A program made the translations under genes and the position numbers. 64,000 bases of DNA from CAWKGV01 sp963849305 (GTDB taxonomy: Bacteria > Pseudomonadota > Alphaproteobacteria > Acetobacterales > Acetobacteraceae). The first letter of the stretch is position 1, and each line of letters starts with the position of its first letter. Where the stretch lies: the NCBI GenBank assembly GCA_963849305.1, contig CAWKGV010000006.1:248001-312000 (forward strand). The letters are read 5' to 3'. Below, piece by piece: positions 17,954 through 28,666 of this stretch. A model generated the notes under the pieces. It was not told where the DNA came from. It was given only the letters and a program-made list of their open reading frames with translations, and did no database searches.

Positions 17954-19042
17954 ATGGACGATTTTACCCGTATCGCCGATGTCGCCGAGCTGGGCACGAC
18001 CGCCCGAAGACGTTCCGCGCGGGCACGCTGGGCGGTGCTCGCCATTGTCCTGGTCGCCGCGATCGTTGCAGTTGGATACTGGTGGCTTACCCAGGGGCAG
18101 GTGAGCACCGATGATGCGTTCGTAGACGGTCGCGCGGTGACGATCGCGCCGCAAGTGGCCGGCACAGTGGTCGCGCTCGACGTGAGCGACAACCAGCGGG
18201 TCAAAGCCGGCGGCGTGCTGTTGAAGATCGATCCCCGGCCATATGTCGCGGCGCGCGACCAGGCGGCGGCGGATCTCGGCGTGGCGCGGGCCGAACTGGA
18301 CGACGCCTGGCTGAAACTCGATACCGCGCGGATCAGCTACCCGGCGCGTCTCGCCGCCGCCGACGCGCAGCTTGCCGCCGCGCAGGCGGCCCGAATCAAG
18401 GCCGAGGCGGACTATCGCCGGCAGCTCTCGATGTCGCGGCAAGCCACGACGCAGCAGGAAATCGACTCGGCGAACGCGGCGCGGCTGGGGGCGGACGCGC
18501 AGGTGCGGCAGGCCGAGGCGGCGCGGCGCGAAGCCGCCATCGTGAGTCAGTCGGTCGCCGAGGCGGAAGCGGTGGTGAACGAGTTGCAAGCCAAGGTCGC
18601 CCTGACGCGGGCGCAGCTCGACCAGGCGACGCTCAACCTGTCCTGGACCGAGCTGACGGCACCGCAAGGCGGCTGGATCACAAAACGCAATGTCGAGCAG
18701 GGCAGCTACGTCCAGCCTGGTCAGTCGCTGCTTGCCCTCGTGACCCAAGACGAGTGGGTGACCGCCAACTTCAAGGAATCCGAACTCGCGCAGATGCGGC
18801 CGGGGCAGCGCGTGGACATCAGCGTGGACGCCTATCCGCAACTGAAGCTGAAGGGCCACGTGGACAGTGTTCAACTCGGCACCGGCTCGCGCTTCACCGC
18901 CTTCCCGCCGGAGAACGCCACTGGCAACTTCGTCAAGATCGTGCAGCGCGTGCCGGTGAAGATCGTCATCGACAGCGGGCTAGACCCTGCCCTGCCGCTG
19001 CCGCTCGGCATCTCCGTGGTGCCTACCGTTTATGTGAAATGA
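17954..19042 (+). CDS. HlyD/EmrA-family membrane fusion protein
   Basis: This 362-residue periplasmic adaptor has one N-terminal membrane anchor (RWAVLAIVLVAAIVAVGYWW), two biotinyl-lipoyl-like halves (FVDGRAVTIAPQVAGTVVAL and TAPQGGWITKRNVEQGSYV) and a long Ala/Gln-rich coiled-coil hairpin between them. It would link the inner-membrane permease encoded next to an outer-membrane channel for drug or fatty-acid efflux. The stop overlaps the ATG of the permease gene by four bases, so both are made together, as in emrAB operons. Confidence 0.92.
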   Translation: MDDFTRIADVAELGTTARRRSARARWAVLAIVLVAAIVAVGYWWLTQGQVSTDDAFVDGRAVTIAPQVAGTVVALDVSDNQRVKAGGVLLKIDPRPYVAARDQAAADLGVARAELDDAWLKLDTARISYPARLAAADAQLAAAQAARIKAEADYRRQLSMSRQATTQQEIDSANAARLGADAQVRQAEAARREAAIVSQSVAEAEAVVNELQAKVALTRAQLDQATLNLSWTELTAPQGGWITKRNVEQGSYVQPGQSLLALVTQDEWVTANFKESELAQMRPGQRVDISVDAYPQLKLKGHVDSVQLGTGSRFTAFPPENATGNFVKIVQRVPVKIVIDSGLDPALPLPLGISVVPTVYVK

Positions 19043-20644
19043 GCGCCCCCAGGATGGGGGCTGTCCGCCTGGACACCACCCGCCTGGATGCGGCTTGGCG
19101 ACCGCGTCATAATGCCTGGCTGATCGCCGCCGTCGCCACACTGGCGCCGTTCATGGAGATCCTCGACAGCACCATCGTCAATGTCTGCCTGCCCAACATC
19201 GCCGGCAGCCTGTCGGCGAGCTATGACGATGCCGCTTGGACGTTGACCTCGTATCTGATCGCCAACGGGATCGTGCTGCCGGTGTCCGGCTGGCTTGGCC
19301 GGCTGATCGGGCGCAAGCGGTACTTCCTCGCCTGCATCGCGCTGTTCACCGTCTGCTCATTCCTGTGCGGGATCGCGACGACCCTTCCGCAGCTCGTGGT
19401 GTTCCGGCTGCTGCAGGGTTTGTTCGGCGCCGGGTTGCAGCCGAACCAGCAGGCCGTGATCCTCGACACGTTCGAGCCGGCGCAGCGCGGGCGGGGTTTC
19501 TCGGTGGTTGCGATCTCGGTGATCTTCGCCCCGATCCTCGGCCCCCTGCTGGGCGGCTGGATCACCGATACCTATAGCTGGCGATGGGTGTTCCTGATCA
19601 ACGTACCGGTCGGCATCGTGGCGTTCCTGGCCGTGCTGCGGCTGGTGGAAGACCCGCCCTGGGTGCGACGCGACCGGACCAGCGCGAGCGATATCGACTA
19701 TGTCGGGCTCGGGCTGATCGCGCTCGGCCTCGGCTGCCTCCAGCTCACGCTCGATCGCGGCGAGGACTGGGGCTGGTTCGGCTCGCCGCTGATCCGGCTG
19801 TTCGCGCTGCTGTCGGCCACCGGCATCGCCGGCGCGATCGCGTGGCTGCTGCTGACCGACAAACCGGTGGTGAACCTGCGCGCGCTCGGGGACCGCAACT
19901 TCGCGGTGGGCGTGGTCTCGATCTCCTGCATCGGCATGATCCTTTATTCGAGCAACCTGATCATCCCCGAGTTCGCGCAGCAATGGATGGGCTACACCGC
20001 ATGGCTGGCGGGCCTGCTGATCTCGCCCGGTGCGTTGATGACGTTGTTGCTGATCCCGTTCGTGGCACGGCTGGTGCTGCCGAATTTTCAAACGCGCCAC
20101 GTGCTTGCTTTTGGATTTCTGGTCCTGGGTTGCGCTTCGCTGTACGCGTACCGGCTCACGCCGACACTCGACTTCCGGACCATGGCGCTGTGGCGCGCCG
20201 TGCAAGCGACCGGGCTCGCTTTCCTGTTCGTGCCGAACAGGTACTATCTCCTATTCCACCATGCCGCGTTCGCTGAACGCCGACGCGACCGCGCTGTACG
20301 CGATGTTCCGCAACATCGCGGGCTCGGTCGGCATCGCGGCCGCGGCCGCGATCGCGAACGAGCGGTTGCAGGTCCACCGGGCCTATCTGGCCGCGCATTT
20401 GACCCCGTTCGATCAGAGCTATGTCGAGACTTTGGCGCGGTACGCGCATACCTTGCGCGACATGGGTCACACGGTGGCGGGCGCGCAGCAGGCGGCGATG
20501 GGGCTGCTCAATCAGATGCTGACCCGACAGGCCGCGGTGCTGGCCTATGTCGATCTGTTCGCGCTGTCCGCCGCCTGCGCGTTCTGCGCTATCCCGCTGA
20601 CGTTCCTGTTCCGCGCCAGCAAGGCCGGCGGGCGCAGGCATTAA
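19039..20644 (+). pseudogene. DHA2-family (EmrB/QacA) MFS efflux permease, frameshifted
   Basis: The frame from ATG 19039 encodes the first 13 membrane segments of a 14-TM drug:H+ antiporter, with MEILDSTIVNVCLPNIAGSL (motif D1), WLGRLIGRKRYFLACIALF (motif A) and ILGPLLGGWITDTYSWRWVF (motif C). Near 20236-20240 one extra base throws the frame off after AFLFVP. The correct continuation, GTISYSTMPRSLNADATALY to FLFRASKAGGRRH, lies in the next frame and ends at 20644. Total length is one base more than a multiple of three, so a single insertion explains it. It may be a sequencing error, since the HlyD partner is intact. Confidence 0.85.
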
Positions 20645-20674
20645 GCAGCGAAGGACCGCAAAAAACTTCGGTGC

Positions 20675-22405
20675 TCAGTCCGATAATGCGTTGGCGACGG
20701 CGGCGGTTGTGAGCGGCCCAACGTCGTCCAGCAGGAGCGCCGTCGCCCTCCGCTCCCACGGGGCCTCCTCGGGGGCGAGCGGGTCACGCGGGGAGAGGCG
20801 GTGCGCGAGGACGCAACGGGCAACGACGGCACGGCGCGCGTCCGCGCCCGAGCGTGTCGCCTCCCAGGCCAGCAACACCGCGCTGGTTGCGTTGTAAAGC
20901 GCGGCGGCGGCCTGCCGGGCCAAGGTCTCGTTGCCAGCGGCGACGGTTTCGGCAGCAGTCACGGCACGGTCCAACGCCGCGCCAAGCTGGCTGCGGAACA
21001 TGGCGGGGAGCGATCCGGCGGACTCCAGCCGCCGGCGCAGCGAGGCGTGCAGGGCGCGATGCGCGCCTTCCTTGGCCACCGCGCGGCCGATCACGTCGAG
21101 CGCATTGATGTTGCTCGTGCCCTCCCAAAGCAGGCCCACCTGCGCGTCGCGGATCAGGCGCGGGTTCACCCAGTCCTCGATGTAACCGTTGCCGCCGCGT
21201 GCCTCCATCGCGCCGGTGGCGACCGCGACGTTGTCGCGGCAGGCGCGCAGCTTCAACAGGCCGGTGAGGATGCGCACCTCATCCGATGCGCCGCGCCCCA
21301 TGGCATCGGCGGTGGCGAAGGCCATCGACAGCGCTTGCTCGGCGGGCACGATCAGCTTGAGGAGCTGGCGGCGCATCAAGGGCTGGTCGATCACCGCGCG
21401 CCCGAAGGCGATCCGGCCGCGCGCGGCCGTCAGCGCCTCGTTGACGCAACGGCGCATCATCGCCGCCGCGCGCACGCCGTGCGAGAGGCGCGAGAGGTTT
21501 ACCTGCTCCATCATCTGCTTGAGGCCCTGGTCGATCGCTCCGACCAGATATGCCGCCGCGCCATCCAGCCTGATCTCGCCGCTCGCCATCGAGCGTGTGC
21601 CGAGCTTGTCCTTCAGCCGTACAATTCGGTAGGCGTTGCGGCGCCCATCGGCCAGGCGCCGAGGGAGCGCGAACAGCGCGAGGCCGCGCGTGCCGCCCGG
21701 CGCGCCCTCCGGGCGAGCCAGGATCAGCGCCACATCCGCGTCGGCGTGCGAACAGAACCATTTCTCGCCGTATAGACGCCAAACACCGCCTTCATCGTGG
21801 GCGATGGTTTCGATCGCGCCGATGTCCGAGCCGCCGGCCTTCTCGGTGATGAACTGCGTGCCCTTCCACAACGATGCGAGGTCGGCGGAGAGCATTCGCG
21901 GCAATAGGTAGGATCGCAGCTCAGGACTGGCGAATCGGCGGATCAGGTGAATGGACGTATCGGTTACGCTGATCGGGCACATCAGCCCGAACTCGGCCTG
22001 CACGAACAAGTATTGGAACGCGTATTTCGCGACCGGCGGCAGGGCCACGTCCATGCCGAGCACGCCGGGGCGATGGCTCATGGCTTGGAACTGGAAGTCG
22101 CCGAACGCGATTGCCTCGATCTCGCGGTAGGCGGGATGATACTCGATCCAATCCTCGTCGCGGCCGAAGCGGTCGCGCGGGTGCAGGACCGGCGGATGGC
22201 GGTCGGCGATCCGCGCCAGCTCATCGAGCCGCCCGCCCGCGAGTTGGCCGAGACGGGCGAAATGCGGTTCGAGCACCGCTCGCGTCGCCGCGGGCAGATA
22301 GATCGCGAGCAGGTCGCGCAGCCCTCGGTCGGTGGCGTAGCAGTCCATGCCGGCGCAGTCGGGGGCGATCCAGTCGGAGCCGGCGCGGACCGGAGGCCTA
22401 AGCAT
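20675..22405 (-). CDS. acyl-CoA dehydrogenase family protein, AidB-like
   Basis: The 576-residue protein is longer than ordinary acyl-CoA dehydrogenases and has the AidB-like layout: an N-terminal helical extension, then the flavoprotein core with MCPISVTDTSIHLIRRFA, WKGTQFITEKAGGSDIGAIE, GEKWFCSHADADVALILARP and the C-terminal helical domain with GAMEARGGNGYIEDWVNPRL and GLLWEGTSNINALDV. AidB of Escherichia coli is an FAD protein of the adaptive response to alkylation that binds DNA; many homologues are plain dehydrogenases. The gene is alone on the minus strand and faces the low-GC Vsr island. Confidence 0.87.
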   Translation of the reverse strand: MLRPPVRAGSDWIAPDCAGMDCYATDRGLRDLLAIYLPAATRAVLEPHFARLGQLAGGRLDELARIADRHPPVLHPRDRFGRDEDWIEYHPAYREIEAIAFGDFQFQAMSHRPGVLGMDVALPPVAKYAFQYLFVQAEFGLMCPISVTDTSIHLIRRFASPELRSYLLPRMLSADLASLWKGTQFITEKAGGSDIGAIETIAHDEGGVWRLYGEKWFCSHADADVALILARPEGAPGGTRGLALFALPRRLADGRRNAYRIVRLKDKLGTRSMASGEIRLDGAAAYLVGAIDQGLKQMMEQVNLSRLSHGVRAAAMMRRCVNEALTAARGRIAFGRAVIDQPLMRRQLLKLIVPAEQALSMAFATADAMGRGASDEVRILTGLLKLRACRDNVAVATGAMEARGGNGYIEDWVNPRLIRDAQVGLLWEGTSNINALDVIGRAVAKEGAHRALHASLRRRLESAGSLPAMFRSQLGAALDRAVTAAETVAAGNETLARQAAAALYNATSAVLLAWEATRSGADARRAVVARCVLAHRLSPRDPLAPEEAPWERRATALLLDDVGPLTTAAVANALSD

Positions 22406-22721
22406 CGCGCGAATGCTCGTTAGTATGGCTACGCTCTTTCTCTCGCGGCCGTCGCTGCGCTAAGGCCCGCGCGTTGCCCGGGTTGGGGGCTGCCTTCTGC
22501 CACTCCGGCGCTATGCGTATGAGCCGGCCCGCCAGGTGACACTCCTCGAGCGAGGTCGCGTACACCGGGTCCGTCGGCTTTCGATCGTCCATGGATAGAC
22601 AATAGCATTGCAGCATTGCGGAATCACGTACGACAGGCCACCCTGCGGCTGCGCAAGGGGGCAGATTTGTTAGAGCAAAGGTAACATCTGGTAAAGTCGG
22701 CGCGCTGATGGAGCAGTAGAA
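22406..22721. other. intergenic stretch at the edge of the low-GC island
   Basis: No secure gene is seen. A minus-strand frame from ATG 22592 to 22398 could encode a 64-residue basic protein (MDDRKPTDPVYATSLEECHL at its start), slightly overlapping the dehydrogenase start. It has no recognised domain and no clear ribosome site. Base composition drops sharply from about 22600 rightward, marking the left border of the laterally acquired Vsr/Dcm block. Confidence 0.4.
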
Positions 22722-23162
22722 GTGCACGGGAGAAACCTGCCGGTCAGGTCGCCTATGTCGCGATCAGCGATCATGGCTGCTGTCAAGTCCCGCAACTCGG
22801 CGCCGGAACTCCTTGTGAGAAAGTTAATCCATTCCAGCGGATATCGGTATTCGCTTCACAAAAAAACTTTGTCGGGATCCCCTGATATTGTTTTCCCGTC
22901 AAGACGTAAGGTGATTTTTGTGCACGGTTGCTTTTGGCACCGCCACCAAGAGTGTCGCTTTGCTTCCATTCCAAAGACCAATACCGACTTTTGGCTTGCG
23001 AAATTCGATCGGAACGTAGCTCGCGATCAACGGGACCAGCGGCTTCTTGCCGAGGCGCGGTGGCGGACGCTGGTCGTATGGCAGTGCGAACTGAAGAACC
23101 GATCCGAACTACTTATAAAGTTGAGATCGTTCTTGGAAGACGTGCAGCCCGCACGGCCTTGA
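22722..23162 (+). CDS. vsr: very short patch repair endonuclease (Vsr)
   Basis: A 146-residue protein of the Vsr family, which nicks DNA 5' of the T in T:G mismatches created when 5-methylcytosine deaminates. Motifs: MSRSAIMAAVKSRNSAPELL, the catalytic Asp in GSPDIVFPSRRKVIFVHGC, the HGCFWHRHQECRF zinc/active-site block and DQRLLAEARWRTLVVWQCEL. The GTG at 22722 gives about the usual N-terminal length; ATG 22755 is an alternative. It lies 63 bases upstream of the cytosine methyltransferase gene, the normal partner. Codon use is AT-richer than in the flanking genes, indicating transfer. Confidence 0.92.
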   Translation: MHGRNLPVRSPMSRSAIMAAVKSRNSAPELLVRKLIHSSGYRYSLHKKTLSGSPDIVFPSRRKVIFVHGCFWHRHQECRFASIPKTNTDFWLAKFDRNVARDQRDQRLLAEARWRTLVVWQCELKNRSELLIKLRSFLEDVQPARP

Positions 23163-23225
23163 TGGCGATCGACACACCTAACTGTTTCGAGTAGGCTGTG
23201 CCGAATCGTTAGCCGGAACAGACAG

Positions 23226-24380
23226 ATGAGAATAATTGACCTCTTCGCCGGCTGCGGCGGTTTCAGCGCCAGCGCGCACGCTGCCGGCGGCGAGACCTGC
23301 TTGGCTGTCGAGGTAGATCCGATCCTATCGTCCTCCTTTGCCCGCAATTTTCCAATGGCCAAATTGTTGCTAGCCGATGTACGCGATTTATCCGGTAGAG
23401 ACCTACTTCGGGAGGCGGGCGGCCCAGTAGATGGCATTGTAGGAGGACCACCTTGCCAGGGGTTTAGCGAAATTGGGCGTCGAGACGCAAGCGATCCAAG
23501 GCGGTTGCTGATGGGAGAATTCTTCCGGCTTACCAGTGATGTAGAGCCGACCTTCTTTATAATTGAGAATGTCAGAGGAGTTCTATTTCGAGATAATTTT
23601 CCCATTCTGCACTCTGCGCTGGCTCGCATGCACAAGACCTACCGCATTTTTGGGCCGGCCATTCTCGACGCCTGCGATTTCGGGGCTGCGACAAAGCGCC
23701 CGAGAACGTTTGTTGTCGGAATACATCGAGACCGCCCCCAGCGGCACTTCGATCGTTATCTGAACCGGCTCCGAAGGGGGCCAGAGACGATTAGAGGTGC
23801 AATTCTCGATTTGGCGAACGCGAGGCTTTCCAACGTTGATGCAGATGGGCTTGATTGGTGGGAGTATGGCGACGCCGGCGAAATATCCCTTTATGCCCGC
23901 GGTCGCCGGACAGGGCTAGACGGAACTCCGATGATCCGCTTTTCCGGCCATCGTAGAGCTTCGCACTCGGACCTTGTGCTCTCGCGGTTTAGCAGAGTCC
24001 TACAAGGGGCCAGGGACGAAGTTGGAAAGCACATCCGGTTAGATTGGAACGGACAAAGTCCTACCATCCGCGCAGGAACCGGATCGGACAGGGGATCATA
24101 TCAGGCCGTCCGACCGATCCATCCTGACGAACCGCGCGTAATAACTGTCAGAGAAGCCGCTAGGATTCAAGGTTTCCCAGATTGGTTTGTTTTCCATCAG
24201 ACCCTCTGGCACAGCTTCCGGATGATTGGGAACAGCGTGAGCCCGGTTATTGGCGCGGCGGTGTTACGCGCAATGGCGGACTGTCTGCGAATTGAGCGTA
24301 TGCCGGCGGTTGTGCAGCCGAGAGCGTGCGTGAGTGGGATTCCCAGCAGCCGCGCCGAAGTACAAGCGGGGTTCGAATGA
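23226..24380 (+). CDS. dcm: DNA (cytosine-5-)-methyltransferase
   Basis: This 384-residue enzyme shows the ordered C5-methyltransferase motifs: IIDLFAGCGGFSA (motif I, S-adenosylmethionine binding), GIVGGPPCQGFSEIGRRDA (motif IV with the catalytic Cys), FFIIENVRGVLF (motif VI, ENV), FGAATKRPRTFVVGIHRD (motif VIII) and MIGNSVSPVIGAAVLRAM (motif X). The target recognition region lies at about residues 200-290, so the recognised sequence cannot be predicted. Its TGA overlaps the ATG of the GHKL ATPase gene. No restriction endonuclease gene of a known kind is adjacent. Confidence 0.93.
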   Translation: MRIIDLFAGCGGFSASAHAAGGETCLAVEVDPILSSSFARNFPMAKLLLADVRDLSGRDLLREAGGPVDGIVGGPPCQGFSEIGRRDASDPRRLLMGEFFRLTSDVEPTFFIIENVRGVLFRDNFPILHSALARMHKTYRIFGPAILDACDFGAATKRPRTFVVGIHRDRPQRHFDRYLNRLRRGPETIRGAILDLANARLSNVDADGLDWWEYGDAGEISLYARGRRTGLDGTPMIRFSGHRRASHSDLVLSRFSRVLQGARDEVGKHIRLDWNGQSPTIRAGTGSDRGSYQAVRPIHPDEPRVITVREAARIQGFPDWFVFHQTLWHSFRMIGNSVSPVIGAAVLRAMADCLRIERMPAVVQPRACVSGIPSSRAEVQAGFE

Positions 24381-25778
24381 CGCCAACACCCTCTCAACAC
24401 ATCTATGCAGGGCCGACAAAGCGCTTTTTTGTCTCCATGCTTACGAAAGACATAGACCTTAAAGACGCGATCCTTGATCTGCTGGACAATTGCGTGGACG
24501 GCGCAATGCGGTGCCGAAGGGCCACGCAAACAGCGGAGGGTTACGCGGGATTCCGCGCAAGAATCAAAGCCACACCGGACTTGTTCGAGATCGAAGATAA
24601 CTGCGGAGGGATTCCACACGATATCGCCCGAAATAGCGCGTTTGTTCTCGGACGACCAGACATGCTGCGTGATGCCGATCTCCCTACAATCGGAATGTAC
24701 GGCATCGGTATGAAACGCGCGATCTTCAAAATGGGGCGCGATGCAGTAGTGCACTCGCGTCACACTGACGGTGCCTTCTCGGTTCATTATACGCCGGAAT
24801 GGATGGATGAGAACAACGACGACTGGGACATGCCCATCGATTTCGAGGTGACTCCTCCAGCCGAGCATGGTACACGAATCTCAATTAGTCAGCTTGTGAC
24901 TCCTGTCCGCCACCACTTCGAAGCTGGCTCAAGCTTCCTCTCAGAGCTTCTGGAAGACATCGCAATCTACTACGGCTATATAATCCAGAAGGGGTTCGTA
25001 GTCGAACTCAATGGGAAACGAATACTGCCACAAGTCCTTCGAACTCCACGCCTCGGAGGATATTAGCGCCGACGCGATCGCCCCATATTATTTTGAAGGA
25101 AGTGTAGACGGAGTTTCGATTACGGTTTCAGTTGGCTTCCGTCGTCCGCTGCCATCCGAACTAGAAATAGACGACGAACAGGCCGGTCCCCGCACTAGCG
25201 ATGACGCAGGGGTTTCTATCATCTGTAACGACCGCCTTGTCCTACTGAACGACAAGAGCCGTTTGACGGGTTGGGGAGATGGCGGCGTCCCCAAGTACCA
25301 CAACCAGTTTATTGCAATTAGCGGCGAGGCTACATTCTCTAGCATGAATGCCAACAAACTTCCTTTGACAACCACTAAAAAAGGCGTCGATGCTGGATCG
25401 ATAGTATTTCTTACGGCGCGAACCTACATAATGGAAGGTCTGAAGCACGCAACCTCGTACACCAATAGATGGAAGGGGATGGAGGAAAAGACCGAGGAGT
25501 TTTTTCGAGCGGCTCCCCCGGTTACGATTAGGCGATTTGCCGATATTATAAGGGGAAATACATCGAATGTCCGCGGGATGCCCGGCGCGTCGCGCTTTGT
25601 GCCGAGACCGCCATTACCAAAAGACGAAAACCCTTTAAGGCGAATATCTTTTCACCGCCTGCTCTCCGAGATCAGAGATGTTGCTCGTTATCTGCTTGAT
25701 GATCCGGCGGCCCGTCCGTCGGTCGTGGGCGAGGCGGCCTTCGACAAGGTACGCGAGCAAGCGAATGAGCGGCGCTGA
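24377..25778 (+). pseudogene. GHKL (Hsp90/MutL/MORC-like) ATPase, one-base frameshift
   Basis: The N-terminal frame from ATG 24377 carries a Bergerat ATP-binding fold: KDAILDLLDNCVDGAMR (N box), FEIEDNCGGIPHDI (G1), TIGMYGIGMKRAIFKMG (G2) and GTRISISQLV (G3). Near 25033 one extra base moves it into another frame, and the continuation KSFELHASEDISADAIAPYY to VREQANERR ends at 25778. The C-terminal half contains a transducer-like segment (VGFRRPLPSELEI, GVSIICNDRLVLLNDKSRLT). Total length is 3n+1, so removing one base restores about 466 residues. ATPases of this type are repeatedly found beside Dcm and Vsr genes in defence islands. It overlaps the next gene by 14 bases. Confidence 0.8.
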
Positions 25779-26627
25779 CGTTCCCTATCACCTGCGGCCT
25801 AACAAGTTCGTTGACCGACAGCTCTTCATCGATTTGCTTAGTCGCGTAGGGCAAATTCGACCTCTTGCCAACTATGTGTACAGCTCAATGGGTGGAAAAT
25901 TCCTCGAGGATCATCGCGCTTTACACATGGCTACTGAGCTTAGAGAGTTGGTTTCTATCGACGAGAATGAGCGTGTGGTGGCGCGCCAAAACTTCAACAA
26001 ACCATTTGAGTCCATAACGTGTCTCCCGATGACGGCGGGTAGCTTTGTCGATGAGTTTCCAACGTTCTCTAGCAGATACCCGGCCGGTACTGGATTCGTG
26101 ACCTGGTTAGACTACACGGCGCCCAAGGATCGACTTACGCAACTACAGGAATTCTCTAATCTCGTCTCCCATTTGCAGGAGTTTGACATAGTTAAGATAA
26201 CGCTAAATGCAAACGTGGAGACGCTTGGTGGCCGTGGCCAGTTGCCAGCCGGATTCCCAACAATCCGTTCATTTAGGCTTTCCGCCTTTCAGAAACAATT
26301 AAGCCAATTCCCGAGCGATCCGACCGAGGACGAGATGGTCCAGCCGACTTTTCCGCGAGCGCTTGCGCGGTCTATCGGCTGCGCTGCCCAGAAAGGCATC
26401 GAAGTCGTGACGGGTGCCGTGGTTTACCCACTTGCGGTCCTAGCCTATCGCGACGGTACCCACACGATGCTGTCGAGCGCTTGCATCGTGCTTTCGGACC
26501 GCGGAGCCCGTGCTTTCACGGAGCATCCAGCGATCTCCGACTGGCTTTATCGCGCGCGGTCTTGGGGCGATGTATCGTGGATTAGTGTGCCCGACCTCTC
26601 AGTCAAAGAGAAACTTCACATAGATCG

Positions 26628-26635
26628 TCTGCTCC
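26628..26635. repeat. left 8-bp target duplication of the IS66 element
   Basis: TCTGCTCC directly abuts the left inverted repeat and is repeated exactly at 29171-29178. Eight bases is the standard IS66 duplication length. Confidence 0.95.
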
Positions 26636-26661
26636 GTAAGCGTTTGGTGACGACCGTTGGA

Positions 26662-28251
26662 TCAGGGCGGTGTTGAGGGCGTCCACGGCATTAGTTCGTT
26701 GATCTGGCTGATCGGGTGCCCATTGGCGATCTGGTCGAGGGTGTTGCGCAGATACGCTTCCGGGTTGATCTCATTGAGCTTGACGGTCTGCAGGATGGAG
26801 TAGATGGCGGCGGCGCGCTCGCCACCGGCATCTGATCCGGCGAACAGGTAATTCTTCCGTCCGAGCGCGATTCCGCGCATGGCGTTCTCGGCGATGTTGT
26901 TGTCGATCTCGAGCCTTGCGTCGGTGAGGAAGCGCGACAATGCCTCCTGCCGCTTCAGCGTATAGCGGAATGCCTCGGCCAGCTCTGACTTGGCCGATAG
27001 CCTGGTGACGACCTTGCCTGCCCAATTGAAGAACGCGGCGAGCAGCGGCGCGGCATCGGCCCGGTGCATCAGCCGCTCATCGGTCGGCGCGAAGCGCGCT
27101 TTGGCCTCGATGGCGTAGAAGGTGGCAATGCGCTCGATCGCCTGCTTGGCGACCGGAGACTTCTTGCCGTTCCAGACATCGAAGAACTTGCGCCGGCAAT
27201 GCGCCCAGCAGGCGACCTCGGTGATCGCCTGGTTCGTGCGAAGGCTCCGATCGGTGGCGCGCTGATCGTAGAGTGCCTCGAAGCCAGCGTAGCCATCGGC
27301 CTGAAGGAAGCCGGTGAACCCTGCCAAATGCCCGGCCGGATGCGCGCCACCACGATCGGGACTGTAGAAGTAGGCGGCCGCCGGCGGCGCCGTGCCGCAG
27401 AATGGTCGATCGTCGCGCACATACACCCAGAGCCGCCCGGTCTTGGTTCGGCCGAGACCTGGCGACAGCACTGGCACGGTGGTGTCATCGCCGTGGATCT
27501 TCTCCGCAGCGAACACGTGTCGTCTGATCCCCTCGACAATCGGCGCCAGCAGCCATGCCGCCTGACCGACCCAGTCGCACAGCGTGGATCGGTCGAGATC
27601 GACCCCGTCGCGAGCATAGATGTCGCTCTGCCGGTAGAGCGGCAGGTGATCGCAGTATTTCGACACCAGCAGATGCGCGAGCATCGCCGGTGTGGCACGA
27701 CCACGCGGTGTCGGCATCGCGGGCGCAGGTGCCTGGGTGATCGCATCGCACGCCTTGCAGGCGTATTTGGGCCGGATATGCCGGATCACCTGGAAGCGGC
27801 CAGGCACATAGTCCAGCACCTCGGTCACGTCCTCGCCGAGCTTCGCCATGCCACCACCGCAGTCCGGGCAGACGCAGGCGCCATCAGCCGCAGGTTGATG
27901 AACGATCTCCTGCCGCAGCAGGTGCTCGGGCAACGGCTTGCGCTTCGGCGTCGCACGCTGGCGCAGCGGCGGCGGCCGATGTTCCGCCGCCGCCTTGACG
28001 ATATCCTCGGCCTCGCTGGTCTCCAGCTCTTCAAGCTGCAGGGCGAGCTGCTCGATCTGCCGGGTGATCCGTTCCGACGAACGGCCAAACTGCATGCGTC
28101 GCAGTTTGGCGATCTGGAACTTCAGCTTCTCGATCTCCAGTGTTCGCAGCTGAACCGAAAGTTCGGCCGCCTTCAGCTCGGCCTGACAGGCCAGCGCAAA
28201 CGCGCGCAACGCCTCGGGATCGGCGGGCAGGTCAGCCATGGCGAGCGACAT
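26662..28251 (-). CDS. tnpC: IS66 transposase TnpC
   Basis: The 529-residue transposase has the N-terminal leucine-zipper-like helix (ELSVQLRTLEIEKLKFQIAK), a zinc-binding region with CVCPDCGGGM and YACKACDAI, the DDE domain (AAEKIHGDDTTVPVLSPGLG; QADGYAGFEALYD; the Glu in IDNNIAENAMRGIALGRKNY) and the IS66 C-terminal domain ending TVKLNEINPEAYLRNTLDQI. It catalyses transposition of the surrounding element. The upstream TnpB gene lies 61 bases away on the same strand. Confidence 0.95.
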   Translation of the reverse strand: MSLAMADLPADPEALRAFALACQAELKAAELSVQLRTLEIEKLKFQIAKLRRMQFGRSSERITRQIEQLALQLEELETSEAEDIVKAAAEHRPPPLRQRATPKRKPLPEHLLRQEIVHQPAADGACVCPDCGGGMAKLGEDVTEVLDYVPGRFQVIRHIRPKYACKACDAITQAPAPAMPTPRGRATPAMLAHLLVSKYCDHLPLYRQSDIYARDGVDLDRSTLCDWVGQAAWLLAPIVEGIRRHVFAAEKIHGDDTTVPVLSPGLGRTKTGRLWVYVRDDRPFCGTAPPAAAYFYSPDRGGAHPAGHLAGFTGFLQADGYAGFEALYDQRATDRSLRTNQAITEVACWAHCRRKFFDVWNGKKSPVAKQAIERIATFYAIEAKARFAPTDERLMHRADAAPLLAAFFNWAGKVVTRLSAKSELAEAFRYTLKRQEALSRFLTDARLEIDNNIAENAMRGIALGRKNYLFAGSDAGGERAAAIYSILQTVKLNEINPEAYLRNTLDQIANGHPISQINELMPWTPSTPP

Positions 28252-28312
28252 AAGATAGCCTTGGCAGGTGCGGCAATTCGCCGACCATCATCAACAATGA
28301 ATCGCTGCCTTG

Positions 28313-28666
28313 TCAGACCAGCACTGGCCGCGCCGGCAACGGCGATGCTACCGTTCTGCGCCAGTCCATCGCCTCGATCAGCAGCGCCAATTGCGCCGGC
28401 GTCAGCGTCATCGCGCCATCAACAATCGGCGGCCATACGAAGCGGCCCTTCTCCAACCGCTTGGCGAACAGGCACAGACCGCTGCCGTCCCAGTACAGCG
28501 CCTTCAAATAGTCACCGCGCTTGCCGCGGTACAGGAACAGGTGACCACTGAACGGGTCGGCGCCGATGATCTGCTGTGCCTTGGCTGCCAGGCCATCGAA
28601 CCCGTTGCGCAGATCAACCGGACGGCAGGCGAGGAATACCTTGGTGCCAGGTGCGAGGCTGATCAC
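28313..28666 (-). CDS. tnpB: IS66 accessory protein TnpB
   Basis: A 117-residue protein with the typical opening MISLAPGTKVFLACRPVDLR and the core DPFSGHLFLYRGKRGDYLKA, which identifies the IS66 Orf2/TnpB family. It is required for IS66 transposition but its biochemical role is unclear. It overlaps the tnpA stop by four bases, so the two are translationally coupled. Confidence 0.95.
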   Translation of the reverse strand: MISLAPGTKVFLACRPVDLRNGFDGLAAKAQQIIGADPFSGHLFLYRGKRGDYLKALYWDGSGLCLFAKRLEKGRFVWPPIVDGAMTLTPAQLALLIEAMDWRRTVASPLPARPVLV